A stretch of DNA of 27,500 bases from Prorocentrum cordatum (taxonomy: Eukaryota; Sar; Dinophyceae; Prorocentrales; Prorocentraceae). The translations under genes and the position numbers were made by a program. The notes beneath the pieces were generated by a model. It had not been told where the DNA came from. It worked only from the letters and a program-made list of their open reading frames with translations, and did not search any database. The DNA lies in assembly GCA_963575745.1 (NCBI GenBank), contig CAUYUJ010014558.1, positions 40,001-67,500 on the forward strand, read 5' to 3'. Of the stretch, positions 17,133 to 26,440 are shown piece by piece; the first letter of the stretch is position 1, and every line of letters starts with the position of its first letter.

Positions 17133-17369
17133 GGCCTCCTAGATGGGGTCGGAGTAGATGGGGTCGGAAGATCGCGCCGCATCGTCGATGTATCGGCGAT
17201 GCATCGGCGATGTATCGGCGATGCACTGGCGATGCATCGTCAACGTCGGCGATGCATCGGCGACGTCGACGTGAAGCAAATCGGCCTGCACATCGAGCCG
17301 TATCGTCGATGCATCGGCGATGCTGCGCGATCCTCCGACCCCATCTACTCCGACCCCATCTAGGAGGCC
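17133..17369. mobile_element. MITE-like element with 46-bp inverted repeats
   Basis: The arms at 17132-17177 and 17325-17370 are inverted copies with one mismatch, starting GGCCTCCTAGATGGGG. Weaker complementarity continues inward for about 30 more bases. TAGA at 17129-17132 and 17370-17373 flanks the GGCC ends and fits a 4-bp target-site duplication. The interior is a tandem repeat of CGATG(C/T)ATCGG. There is no open frame worth noting, so it is non-autonomous. Confidence 0.75.
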
Positions 17370-17588
17370 TAGAAGGGGGGAGGGGGGGGGGTCGGCACCC
17401 AGATACGCTTGCCCCCCCGGGCGATTCCGAACCCCTCGCGCGGTCCCCTCGCCGTCTTCAGGGTCGGCGGCAACGGCCGCAGGGCCTTCGCAAGAGGCCC
17501 CGAGCTTTTTGTTCCTGGGCGTGCTCCTGCCGCTGGCCCCTGGCTGGGTTTTGCCCCCCCCCCCCAGGCAGGGGGACAAAAACGTTTG

Positions 17589-17645
17589 ATGCTCCTCCTC
17601 CTCCTCCTCCTCCTCCTCCTCCTCCTCCTGCTCCTCCCCCTCCTT
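17589..17645 (+). repeat. (CTC)n array
   Basis: Uninterrupted CTC units ending in CTGCTCCTCCC. It follows a C-homopolymer and GACAAAAACGTTTG. The upstream 17370-17588 is GC-rich with no recognised gene. Confidence 0.95.
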
Positions 17646-17777
17646 CCATCGATCAAATCCGAAGATATGTTCTGATATTCAACGTGTACACATGCTTGAC
17701 ACGGATCATGGATGCACCGAGGGCCAGGCGGGAGAGGTTCAAGGGAGGGTAGTTTCCTGGGTTGTCCCAGTCGCCCC

Positions 17778-17985
17778 AAAGCTGTACCCCTTTGAACTCC
17801 CGAATAAGCTGTACCCCCTTACTTCCCGTACAAGCTGTACCCCCCTGAAATTCCCGAACAAATTGTACTTGGTCTCAGAAGAATGTTGTTTGGCACGAAC
17901 TTGAACTGGACAAGCTGTACCCCCTTGAATTCCCGAACAAGCTGTAGCCCCTTGAAGTCCCGAGCAAGTCGCACTTGTTCACTCC
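17778..17985 (+). repeat. 27-bp minisatellite AAGCTGTACCCCCTTGAATT
   Basis: Six diverged copies start near 17778, 17806, 17832, 17859, 17912 and 17939. Each reads AAGCTGTACCCC, a GAA-containing middle and TCCCGA, and the period is 26-28 bp. One unique 30-bp insertion (GAATGTTGTTTGGCACGAAC) separates the fourth and fifth copies. Confidence 0.85.
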
Positions 17986-18350
17986 ATTGGCATGCATTGG
18001 CATGCTTTGGCATGCTTGCGCCTTGTTTTGCCATGGTTTGGCATGCTTTGGCTGGCATTGGCATGACTTGGCAACCATTGGCATGCATTGGCATGCTTGT
18101 GCTTGCTTTGACATGCTTTGGCATGCTTGCGCATGCATTGGCATGCTTTGGCATGCATGAGTGTGCATTAGCATGGCTTGCGCATGGTTTGGCATGCATA
18201 TCATGAATTGGTGTGATTTGGCATGCTTGCGCATGATTTGGCATGAGTTGGCATGTGGCGTGTTCTGACATGATTTGGCATGCTTTGGTATGCACTGTGA
18301 TGAAGTGGTATGCGATGGCATGCGTTGGCATGCTTGCGCATGCTCCAAAC
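17986..18350 (+). repeat. degenerate TTGGCATGC minisatellite
   Basis: More than 25 diverged copies of a 10-11 bp unit (TTGGCATGCT / TTGGCATGCA). Because the unit is not a multiple of three, the unbroken frames in it (HANACQSMPKHA on minus, GMLWHALACF on plus) arise from the repeat and not from selection on protein. The GCATGC core is itself palindromic. Confidence 0.9.
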
Positions 18351-18354
18351 AGGC

Positions 18355-18495
18355 TCCAAAAACTGGAAAATGCCACCCGAAAAAACCATCGGAAGTGATT
18401 CCACATTCGGTGTCGATTCGTTGATTTTCTGGGCCGCAGAAGTCCTCCCACTTTGGGGCATCGCCACGCCAAGCCATGTCATGCTACGCGTTGAT
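18355..18495 (+). repeat. dispersed 130-bp repeat, first copy
   Basis: Contains CCCGAAAAAACCATCGGAAG, a TTCGGTG(T/C)CGA segment, TTCGTTGAT, GGGCC and CGCCACGCCA. The same order occurs at about 18960-19098 and 19240-19345 within the tandem duplication that follows. Confidence 0.8.
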
Positions 18496-18539
18496 CTCCA
18501 ACACCCTGCTATGCCATGTAATGCTATGCCATTCTGCGA

Positions 18540-18633
18540 CATCCTGCTGTGCGAATAGAGAGGAGACCTACGCCATGGTAAGAGATGGGAGGGAGGGTAT
18601 ACGTCAGATATGACGCGAGCGCACCTAGCTTGC
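18540..18633 (+). repeat. dispersed 90-bp repeat, copy 1 (copy 2 at 20048-20140)
   Basis: Shares TGTGCG, AGGAGA, CC-ATGG, GGGAGGGAG and a 29-bp exact match (18605-18633 with 20112-20140) ending in GCGCACCTAGCTTGC. In both places a GCATG/ATGC-rich stretch lies just upstream (18470-18545 and 19830-19990), so a longer unit was probably duplicated. Confidence 0.8.
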
Positions 18634-18829
18634 GGCTCCACAATTACTTATTCAATATGAATACTACTCTCTTCTCTCCCCTGGTGACGTCTGGGAAATG
18701 AAGGCCCTCTCCGCGTACTTGCTTTTTACACACAAGATTCCCAGGAAGTGGGTTTTCGCTCGGGTATTTGTTCAAAGTGCTGCTCTCGCTGAAACGCTGG
18801 CCTCATGCTCGGGCTTCCGCTCATTACGA

Positions 18830-19345
18830 ATCGTATTCCCGCTGCAGCGCTGGCCTCATTTCCGCGCTTCCGCTAGTTCCGAATCGTGCTCCCACTGCAG
18901 CGCTGGCGTCATTATTTCCAGCGCCATGGCACGGCATGGTTTTCGGTCCTCCCAAATAAGCCCCAAAATCTAAAACATTACCCCCCCGAAAAAACCATGG
19001 GAGGTAATTACACATCCGGTGCCGATTCGTTGATACTTGGGGCCGCAGACCCCCCCCACTTTGGGCCTTCGCCACGCCATGTTATGTCAGGCTACGCGCC
19101 CTCCGAATCGCGTTCCCGCTGCAACGCTGGCCTCATTTCCGCGCTTCCGCTAGTTCCGAATCGTGCTCCCGCTGCAGCGCTGGCGTCATTATTTCCAGAG
19201 CCATGCCACGGCATGGTTTTCGGTCCTTCCAAAAATGGCCCCCAAATCTAAAACATTACCCCCCGAAAAAACCATCGGAAGTGATTACACATTCGGTGCC
19301 GACTCGTTGATTTCTTGGGCCATGAAAGCCCCCCCCCATGGGGAC
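18830..19345 (+). repeat. tandem duplication, period about 276 bp
   Basis: The copies at about 18830-19098 and 19106-19345 agree closely. Both read CGAATCG, CCCGCTGCA-CGCTGG, TTTCCGCGCTTCCGCTAGTTCC, GGCGTCATTATTTCCAG, CACGGCATGGTTTTCGGTCC and TCTAAAACATTACCCCCC in order. A partial unit precedes them from about 18770. Coding frames do not survive between copies. 19346-19830 holds nothing I can name. Confidence 0.85.
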
Positions 19346-19829
19346 CTTGGAAAACGATCCGGCTGGAAAACTTCGATCCGACTTGGCCCCGTGAGGGGTC
19401 CAGGGGCCCAGCGCGAGCCGATGGTTCAAGGAAGCCAGACCATCGAGCCTGGCAGCCCGCCGTAGCATTCCCTGACATTCGTCCTCGCCCGCCGCAGCTT
19501 CCCCCACCGCCGCCGCCGTCGTCGTCTGCGTCGTTGTCGCCGTCGGCAATTTATGTGCGTTCCCTTGAGCTTCCGGAAATCTTCGGGCCATCCGCCACGC
19601 CTCGTACAGAGCTGTCCGGGGAGCCCAGGGAGACTTGAAGGGGGCTCGGGGAACGCAAGGCAGCGTGTCGAAAGGAAGGGAGTGGGCCTTACGCGATGAC
19701 ATAACCCCTACCAGACGGCACTTGGCATTCGAAAGCGCCCACATCGGGCAAGCACAGTTGCGCAGGACAGTGAGCCGGGATTCTGGACAGGCCGTTTCCT
19801 TTCGTACACGGGCCAGTTATCCTCCAAGC

Positions 19830-19990
19830 CATCCTGTGCCATGCAATGGCATGCAATGCGATGCTGCGTTGTGCTCCGCTGTGCGATGCCATGCTTTGCG
19901 ATGCTCCGTTTTGGGATACAATGCTACACTACGCAATGCCAAGCCATGCTATGACATGCTCTGCTCTGCCGCGTTCTTCGACACGATACT
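19830..19990 (+). repeat. ATGC-rich degenerate repeat
   Basis: Dense ATGC, TGCGATGC and CCATGC phrases of irregular 8-11 bp spacing, a relative of the 17986-18350 minisatellite. They lead directly into copy 2 of the 90-bp dispersed repeat. Confidence 0.7.
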
Positions 19991-20139
19991 ATGCCGTGCT
20001 TTACCATGCCTCGCAAACCCTCTCGGGATCATTGCCTTGCTCGACATCAGCCTGTGCGCATAAAAAGGAGATCTGCACCATGGGAAGGGTTGGGAGGGAG
20101 CGGCATGACGACAGATATGACGCGAGCGCACCTAGCTTG

Positions 20140-20345
20140 CCCCTCCCCCCTCCCCTCTCCCCCCCCCTCCCCCTCCCCTCCCCCTCCTCCTCTCCTCCTC
20201 CCTCCTCCTCCTCCCTCCTCGCCTCCTCCTCCTCCGCTCCTCCTCCTCCTCTCGTCCTCCTCCTCCTCCTCCTCGTCCTCCTCCTCCTCCTCCTTCTCCT
20301 CCTCCTCTCCTCCTCCTCCTCCTCCCACTCCTCCCCCTCCTCCCC
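20140..20345 (+). repeat. pyrimidine array (CCCTCCC then CTC units)
   Basis: Pure pyrimidine for long stretches on the plus strand, starting with runs of C and CCCTCC and becoming (CTC)n with TCG interruptions. Confidence 0.95.
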
Positions 20346-20368
20346 TTCCGCCCCCCCCCCCCACCCCC

Positions 20369-20494
20369 GGGGCGGCGGGCCTCGAGCAGGTCCAGCAGGC
20401 GCTGCTCGGAGGCGTAGGACACGAAGAGCGTGGCCTCGCAGGTCCGCTCCGCCGCTGCCGCCGCCGCCAAGTCCTCCACTTCGTCGTCGTGCTC
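20369..20494 (-). CDS. possible isolated exon fragment
   Basis: Between two pyrimidine arrays, one minus frame briefly has balanced amino-acid use: DDEVEDLAAAAAAERTCEAT followed by LFVSYASEQRLLDLLEARRP. The frame is open but is glycine/arginine low complexity on both sides. The contrast suggests a real exon or gene remnant, with the repeats as introns or flanks. I do not recognise the family. The competing plus frame is arginine/valine-rich and less protein-like. Confidence 0.3.
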
Positions 20495-20799
20495 GCCGTC
20501 GCCGCCGCCTTCCGCCCTCCCTCCTCCACGCCCGCCTCTCCCGCCTCCTCCTCTTCCACCTCCTCTTCTCTTCCCCGTTCCCCTTCCTCCACGCCCTCCT
20601 TCCTGCCCCCCCCCTCCACCTACTACGCCGCTGTTCCCTTCCACGCCGCTCTACCCACCCACCCACGGTCCGACGGTGCCCCGAGTCCGACGGGACAGCG
20701 CGGCAGGCCACGCCAGCGCTCGCGGGCGGGCGCAGCCGCGCCCAGCTCAACCTTGCAAGGTTTCTGTCATCTCGGCGCGCCAGCTGTGAGTGCTGGGCC

Positions 20800-20801
20800 G
20801 A

Positions 20802-20864
<63 letters not shown>
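20800..20864 (+). repeat. (GAC)n array
   Basis: About 21 uninterrupted GAC/ACG units, giving poly-Asp on plus and poly-Val or poly-Ser on minus. The GC-rich flanks 20500-20799 and 20865-21000 have open frames on both strands without a recognised product. Confidence 0.95.
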
Positions 20865-20999
20865 CGGTCGCGGCGACGAGCGCCCCCGAGCCGCTGCGGG
20901 GCGGCGCGCTGCCGGCGCCACGGCGGGCTGCCCGAGGGTGTCCTCGACGTTGTCGGCCGCGCCTGTGGGCGCTGTGAAGCCGCTGCACTGCCACGACAC

Positions 21000-21198
21000 T
21001 CCTCATCCTCCTTCGTCCTCCTCCTCCTCGTCCTCCGTGTCCTCCTCCACCTCCTTCGTCCTCCTCCTCCTCCTCCTCCTCGTCCTCCTCCTCCTCCTCC
21101 TCGTCCTCCTCCTCCTCCTCCTCCTCCTCGTTCTCGTCCTCCACCTCTCCCTCTCCCTCTTCCTCCTCCTCCTCCTCCTCCTCCTCCTCCTCTTCTAT
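21000..21198 (+). repeat. (CTC)n array with GTCCTC interruptions
   Basis: CTC units with regular GTC substitutions, passing into CTCTCCCTC. It immediately precedes composite repeat copy C. Confidence 0.95.
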
Positions 21199-21209
21199 CC
21201 CTCTTCCTG

Positions 21210-21870
21210 ATAAACAAGTCCTCATTGTCGCATCCCGCCACGGGTCGGTGGGGCGGGTCGGGGGCTTCGCCTGAGACCTCCTCGCGATTTATGATCCTGA
21301 GGCCTGAAATGTTCAACAACTTCGCGGATGAAGGGCGGGTGGCAGTCTGTGGCTCTCGCCTGAACGCCGCGTGCATTCGCCTTAAGACTCTGCAGGAGCT
21401 TCACGGGTGGAAAGGCGGCTCGTCCTCAAACTGTGGTCTTCGCATGTGCGCCGCGCACGTTTGGTGTGCCAACTTTGCAGAAGCTTCACGCGTGGAGGCC
21501 GGCTCCTTTCAAACTGTGATTCTCGCTTGAGCGCCGCGCACATTCGTCTTAACAGTTTACGGCAGCTTCAAAGATTCGTATTGTTGACGTCCCACCAAAC
21601 ATGCATTGGCACAGTCCAGGGTTGCCAGATCGCGACAAACACCTTAATTCAGCGGAGTTGGTGTCCCGAAATGGTGTTTTGGCATTGTTCGAATCGTAGT
21701 GTTGTTTCGCGGCGTTGAATTCCCAGTGCTTTGGTACGGTTGAAGATTTTCAAACGGCTGTCTTCCAACGGGGCTCTTCCAGCAGTGAAAATGGATCCTG
21801 CTGGGAGCCTGTGAAGAGGCAGGTTGGAGGGAGGGTTTATTGCAACATCGTTGATGAGTCTTTGCCTTAC
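21210..21870 (+). repeat. composite repeat family, copy C
   Basis: Starts with TCATTGTCGCATCCCGCC and TTCGCCTGAGACCTCC. It has three 85-bp units with GCTTCACGGGTGGA and GCCGCGCAC, then a closing module with TTGGAGGGAGGGT and CATCGTTGATGAGTCTT directly before the next CTC array. It is the first of three contiguous copies. Confidence 0.8.
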
Positions 21871-21877
21871 AGTGATT

Positions 21878-22000
21878 CTCCTCCTCCTCCTCCTCCTCCT
21901 AGTCCTCCTCGTCCTGGTCCTCCTCCGCCTCCTCCTCCTCGTCCTCCTCCTCGTTCTCGTCCTCGTCCTCCTCCGCCTCCTCATCCTCCTCCGCTATTCC
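21878..22000 (+). repeat. (CTC)n array with GTC/CGC interruptions
   Basis: CTC units broken by GTCCTC and CGCCTC, between composite copies C and D. In all three contiguous copies the array occupies the same position within the unit. Confidence 0.95.
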
Positions 22001-22004
22001 TGTT

Positions 22005-22860
22005 CCCTATGAATAACTCCTCCCTGTCGCGCCCCGAGGCCGGTCGAAAGGGCGGGCCGGGCGTTTCGCCTGAGACTTCCTTGCCAGGTATGGACCCTGA
22101 AGCCTGAGAGTTGACAACAGCTTCACAAATGGAAGACGGGTGGTTTCCAAAATGTGGCTCTCGCCTCAGCGCCGAACACGTTCGTCATAACAACCTGCAA
22201 GAGCTGAACGGATTGAGGGCGGGTGGTTTTCGAAATGTGTCTCTCGTCTTCGCGCCGCGCACACTCGTTCTAAACATGTGCAAGAGCTTCTCGGATTGAA
22301 GGCAGATCGTGATCAAATTGTGGCTCTCGCATTAGCGCCGCGCACATTCGTTTTCAACATTTGCAAGACCTTCACGGATTGAGGGCGGCTCGTTTTCAAC
22401 ATGTGGCTCTCACACTCGCGAAGCGCACAGTCGCTTTAAAATATTGCAAGAGTTTCACGGGATGCGGGCGGCTCTTTTTCAAAATGTAGCTCTCGCCTTA
22501 GGGCCGCGCACATTCGTTCTAAACGTGTACAAGAGCTTCACTGATTCTCATGGTTAATGTACCAGAAGCGCTGCTATGGAACGATTCAGGATTGTCAGGG
22601 CGCAACAGTTACGCTGATTCGCGGTGTTGAAGTTCCAGGAACGGTGTTCTGGCACGATTCAGGATCACCAAGACGCAAGAGTCAGGTTACATCGTGGCGT
22701 TGAGATCCTGAGAATGGAGTTCTGGCATGCCTCAGGATTGTCACACGGTCGTCCTCCAACTCAGCAACTTTCTCAGTGGAAACGAACCCGTGTAGAGGCC
22801 CATGAAGAGGGAGCTTGGAGGGAGGCTGAACTCCAACATCGTTGATGAGTCTTGGGTTTG
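22005..22860 (+). repeat. composite repeat family, copy D
   Basis: Opens with TATGAATAACTCCTCCCTGT and CCCCGAGGCCGGTCG and contains about five 85-bp units. Then come GGTTAATGTACCAGAAGCG, CAGGAACGGTGTTCTGGCAC and a closing GCTTGGAGGGAGGC plus ACATCGTTGATGAGTCTTGG. It is the longest and best-preserved copy. Confidence 0.85.
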
Positions 22861-22861
22861 A

Positions 22862-23092
22862 ACTGGTCCCCCTCCTCCTCCCACTCTTCCTCCTCCTTCT
22901 CCTCCTCCTCCTCCTCGTCCTCCTCGTCCTCCTCGCCCTCCTGGTCGTCCTTCTCCTCCTCCTCCTCCTCCTCGTTCTCGTCCTCCTCCTCGTCCTCCTC
23001 CTCCTCCTGCTTCTCCTCGTCCTCCTCCTCGTCCTCGTCCTCGTCCTGCTCCCCCTCCTCCTCCTCCTCCTCCTCCTCCTCCTCCTTCTCCA
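22862..23092 (+). repeat. (CTC)n array with GTCCTC and GCTTC interruptions
   Basis: About 230 bp of CTC-based repeat between composite copies D and E. Frames in it are poly-Glu or poly-Arg on minus and poly-Leu or poly-Ser on plus. Confidence 0.95.
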
Positions 23093-23104
23093 TTCCTTTC
23101 CCTT

Positions 23105-23795
23105 ATACTTAGTTTCTCCCTGTCGCACCCCGAGGCCAGTTTTTAGGGCGAGTCAGGTGTTTCGCCTGAGAATTCCTCATCATTTATGACCCTTAATCTT
23201 AAACATTGTTTAACAGCTTCACACAGGGTCGTTTTCAAAACATGGTTCCCGCCTTAGCGCAACGCATTTTCTTTTAACAAAAAACACAGGTGCAAGGAGT
23301 TTTATGGATTGAGGGCGACCCGTTTTCAACATGTGGCTCTCGCCTTAGCGCCGCGTGCACTCGCTCAAATCATTTGCAAGAGTTTCACGGATTGAGGGCG
23401 GTTCGTTTTCAAAATGTGGCTCTCGCCTTAGCGCCGCGCACATTCGTTTTTTAACATTTGCAAGAGTTTCACGGGCTCACATGAGCAGCGTACCAGACAT
23501 GGTGCTTTAGAAGGATTCAGGATTATCAGGGTGCAACAGTTGCGTTGGTTCGCCGTTTTAAAGTCCCTGGAATGGCGTTCTGGTACGACTCCGGATCGTC
23601 AAGACGCAACAGTCAGGTTGATTCGTGGCGTTGGAATCCCGAGAACAATGTTTTGGCATGCTTCAGGGTCTTCAAACGGTTGTCTCCCAACGCGGCAATT
23701 CCCTCAATGGAAATGACCCCTTGCAGGGGCCTGTGAAGCGGAAGCTTGGAGGGAGGGTGTATTCCAACCTCGTTGATAACTCTTGGGTTTACACT
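23105..23795 (+). repeat. composite repeat family, copy E
   Basis: Opens with CTCCCTGTCGCACCCCGAGG and TTTCGCCTGAGAATTCC. It has about four 85-bp units and then the GGCGTTCTGGTACGACTCC and GATCGTCAAGACGCAACAGT module. It closes with GCTTGGAGGGAGGGTG before another CTC array. Confidence 0.85.
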
Positions 23796-23798
23796 GGT

Positions 23799-24003
23799 CC
23801 TCCTCCTCCTCCTCCTCCTCCTCCTCCTCCTCCTCCTCCTCCTCCTCCTCCTCCTCCTCCTCCCCCTCCCCCTCCCCCTTTCCTCCTCCTCCTCCTCCTC
23901 CCCTCCTCCTCCTCCTCCTCCTCTCTTACACCCTCCCTCCCTCCCCCCCCTCCCTTCCTCCCTCCTTCTCGCCCCCCCTCCTCCCTCACGCCCTCCCTCC
24001 CCC
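23799..24003 (+). repeat. (CTC)n then CCCT-rich pyrimidine array
   Basis: Uninterrupted CTC to about 23860, then CCCCCT, CTC and CCTCCCTCCC stretches. It grades into GC-rich sequence at 24000-24160, where the plus frame RADRCTRCDGRTTNARTAGS is the only mildly protein-like piece. Confidence 0.95.
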
Positions 24004-24188
24004 GGCACCCAGCGCCTCGCGCGGAGCCCGCGGCGGCCAGCGCGCCGCAAGACGACCCGGCCTCGGGGGGCGGGCCTCCGGGAGCGCGGCGTGCCGATCG
24101 CTGCACGCGATGCGACGGCAGGACAACCAACGCCCGTACGGCAGGTTCGTGTCGTGACGACCCCGGCGTTGGTTTTTGACACCGCAGG

Positions 24189-24284
24189 GATCGTTCAACC
24201 TTGAACGATCGGCCGTTCCCGCAACGTCCGATCGTTCAACATCGATCGATTCTGGGCCGCCGTCGGCGTTCAACCTTGAACGCC
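24189..24284. repeat. two palindromes with identical 16-bp core
   Basis: CGTTCAACCTTGAACG occurs at 24192-24207 and 24267-24282. Flanking bases extend each inverted repeat (GAT...ATC for the first, GG...CC for the second) with a non-pairing CC centre. A third partial copy (GATCGTTCAACATCGATCGA) lies between them. The set looks like repeated binding sites or a mobile palindrome. Confidence 0.8.
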
Positions 24285-24373
24285 CGCGCTGGGGTCGCCG
24301 CTGGTCGACACGACGCAAACCTACCGTAGCAAGGACGCACGATGAGGGTGCACGGGGGCCTTGTACGGGGCGT

Positions 24374-24761
24374 GAAAACGACCACAGCCACTGCTTTTGT
24401 TTTGATGCCGCCTGCCAGCCCGCAGCAACAATCGGGGAGACGTAAGACCCGGGTACGGGGGACTCGGAAATCCCCGACGAGGTCGTCAAAAAAATGACGA
24501 GGCCGAGCCTGCATTTTGACGAGGCCTCCCGCTGCAGACATCCCCCGAAACTCCTCCTCGTCAAAATCCGAGGCGCGGTCGTCAAAAAACGATGGCGAAC
24601 CCGAGTCCCGGCAAACCCGGGTCTTACGCTCCCCCGAAACAAAGCAGTGGTTGTGGTCATTTTCGTTGAGCTTGGCACCAGGGAGATGACCGCAACCACT
24701 GCTTCTTTTTCGGCCGGCTGGAAGGCGGCGCAAACAAGAAGCAGTGGCTGTGGTCATTTTC
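24374..24761. mobile_element. nested inverted-repeat element
   Basis: A GACC(A/G)CA(G/A)CCACTGCTT motif occurs four times as two inverted pairs: 24374-24396 with 24642-24664, and 24685-24704 with 24739-24761. Inside the first pair there is a second exact inverted repeat, CGTAAGACCCGGGT (24441-24454 with 24615-24628), then GACTCGG arms and a core of GTCAAAA-rich repeats. No protein is evident. It fits a non-autonomous foldback or MITE-like element. 24765-25400 holds nothing I recognise. Confidence 0.65.
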
Positions 24762-25342
24762 CCGTCCCGCACCTTGGGAGGCCATGTCGACACTTCGCGA
24801 GCGGGGCGCGGCCAGCGAAAGCGGCCAAGGATGGGCCGAAGGGGAAGGATGCAGAGGTAACCTTGGAAAGTCGCTCGTCCTTCCCATCCGTGTTGACGTT
24901 GAGCCTTTAAAAAAAAGATAACGAGTTCTGGGTGTCGACGTTTGTCCGAAAGCTGGGGAGGGGGGGGGCTGGATCTGGGCCGGTTCATAATCGATCCGTT
25001 TTGACAGTCGCGCAAGCAGACTGGGGGGGTTCGACCAGTCGCCACAAGCAGCCACGATCTTCTGCTTTATAGGGGGTGAGGACCCGCGACGACCGGCGAA
25101 ACGATCCATAAAAGACAGCTGCGTAGTGGCCAGCGTGCTTGGGTTTGCACCCTCCAGCTCCGCGCCCCGAAAGCCGCGCACCTACTGTCGCTTCGGCGAA
25201 GGGTCCCTCTTGCGTGCAGCCGAGGTTTGTGGATCGCGGCTCTTCGGCGTCTGTGGCCCTGTCGGAGCCTCCGGGGCGGTGCCCGTCGCCGTGCCTGCCT
25301 GCACTCCTACCGAAATTCTGGTCGGAACGGGCCCCTGGAGAG

Positions 25343-25376
25343 GTCCCAAGAGGGTTCCAAGAGGGTTCCAAGAGGC
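25343..25376 (+). repeat. 11-bp tandem repeat AAGAGGGTTCC
   Basis: Three copies (CCAAGAGGGTTCCAAGAGGG and a partial third) just upstream of the next CTC array. Confidence 0.85.
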
Positions 25377-25402
25377 GATTTTGAAGGCTCCGTCCTCGTC
25401 TT

Positions 25403-25574
25403 CGTTGTCCTCCTCCTCCTCCTCCTCCTCCTCCTCCTCCTCCTCCTAAGCCTCATCCTTACCCTTATCGTCTTCCTTTTGCTGTCCCTCCTCTTCCTCG
25501 TCGTCATGGTCCTCCTCCTCCTCCTCCTCCTCCTCCTCCTCCTCCTCCTCCTCCTCCTCCTCCTCCTCCTCCTA
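25403..25574 (+). repeat. two (CTC)n arrays with unique 60-bp spacer
   Basis: CTC runs at about 25408-25447 and 25510-25573 flank a pyrimidine-rich spacer. 25580-25970 is purine-rich on plus with no convincing gene. Confidence 0.95.
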
Positions 25575-25974
25575 GGTCCAGAGGGCTGAGTTCTGCGAGG
25601 AAAGTGAAGAGGAGGAGGGAAGAGGGAAGAGCGCCATGCACTCCGCACGGGATCAATTGGACGACGAGGCCCCGAGACAGGAGGATGGAGGATGGATGGG
25701 GCAAACCAGCAAAGAGAGTTGAGAGGAGAAGGCGGAGGCGAGGTAGGGGCAGCGGGGAGGAGAGAGAGAAGGGCGGAGGGAAGTGGGGAAAGAAGTCGCT
25801 GAGAGCGCAGCGTCCGTGACCACCAAGGCCGCCCGAAATTCGCGCAACGAGGCCCGCGATGCGCGGCTATCTCCGCACCCTCCGCCGGGAAAGGCGCCTC
25901 TCCGACACTCTCCAACTTGAGCCTGAGGGGCAACGATAGGGGGGAACTGGCACAGCGGGGGAAACATCGACCTG

Positions 25975-26110
25975 GAATCGACGATACATCGCCGATGGAT
26001 CGGCGATGCGATAGGCCCCCGATAGCGAAGCCGCACCTTCATGGGCGGGGTGGGGCTATCAGACCCCTATCGGCGATCAATGACTGATTGGGGGTCGATG
26101 CACCCCCCTA
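25975..26110 (+). repeat. CGATC/ATCGGCGAT-rich repeats
   Basis: Phrases such as GACGATACATCGCCGATGG, GATCGGCGATGCGAT and CTATCGGCGATCAAT resemble the interior of the MITE-like element at 17133-17369, but without its terminal arms. They are possibly a diverged relative. Confidence 0.45.
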
Positions 26111-26276
26111 CAATGGAGGCCAATGCACGAGAAACCTTCCACAAGAAACCCAAGCCGGAGACCACAGGACGTCCATTGATTTTCGTGTGGGAACGTCACG
26201 ATTTCCACAGCAAAACCATCGAAATCCAAGAAACCCAGGGCACCCTGGAGGCACGCAGGGTTTCTTGGGCCCACTG

Positions 26277-26440
26277 TAAGACTCGGGCTTGGGGGACTCG
26301 GGTTGGCCTGACGAGGCCATCATGGGAAAGACGAGACCCAGTCTGAAATTCGACGCGAGTTCCCGCTGCAAACATCCCACGAAAACTGAACCGTCACAGT
26401 CCAGGACGCGCTCATCAGAAAGCATCGGCACACCCGAGCT
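26277..26440 (+). repeat. second copy of the core of the nested inverted-repeat element
   Basis: Compared with 24444-24605 it shares in order AAGAC-CGGG, GGGGGACTCGG, TGACGAGGCC, a TTCGACG/TTTGACG segment, TCCCGCTGCA-ACATCCC-CGAAA and a closing CCCGAG. The outer CCACTGCTT arms were not found here. 26441-26650 holds no recognised feature. Confidence 0.6.

Noticed and set aside
17819-18477. 200-217 residue minus-strand proteins rich in His, Ala, Cys and Met
   Set aside because: They arise from a 10-11 bp minisatellite, which reads through in more than one frame.
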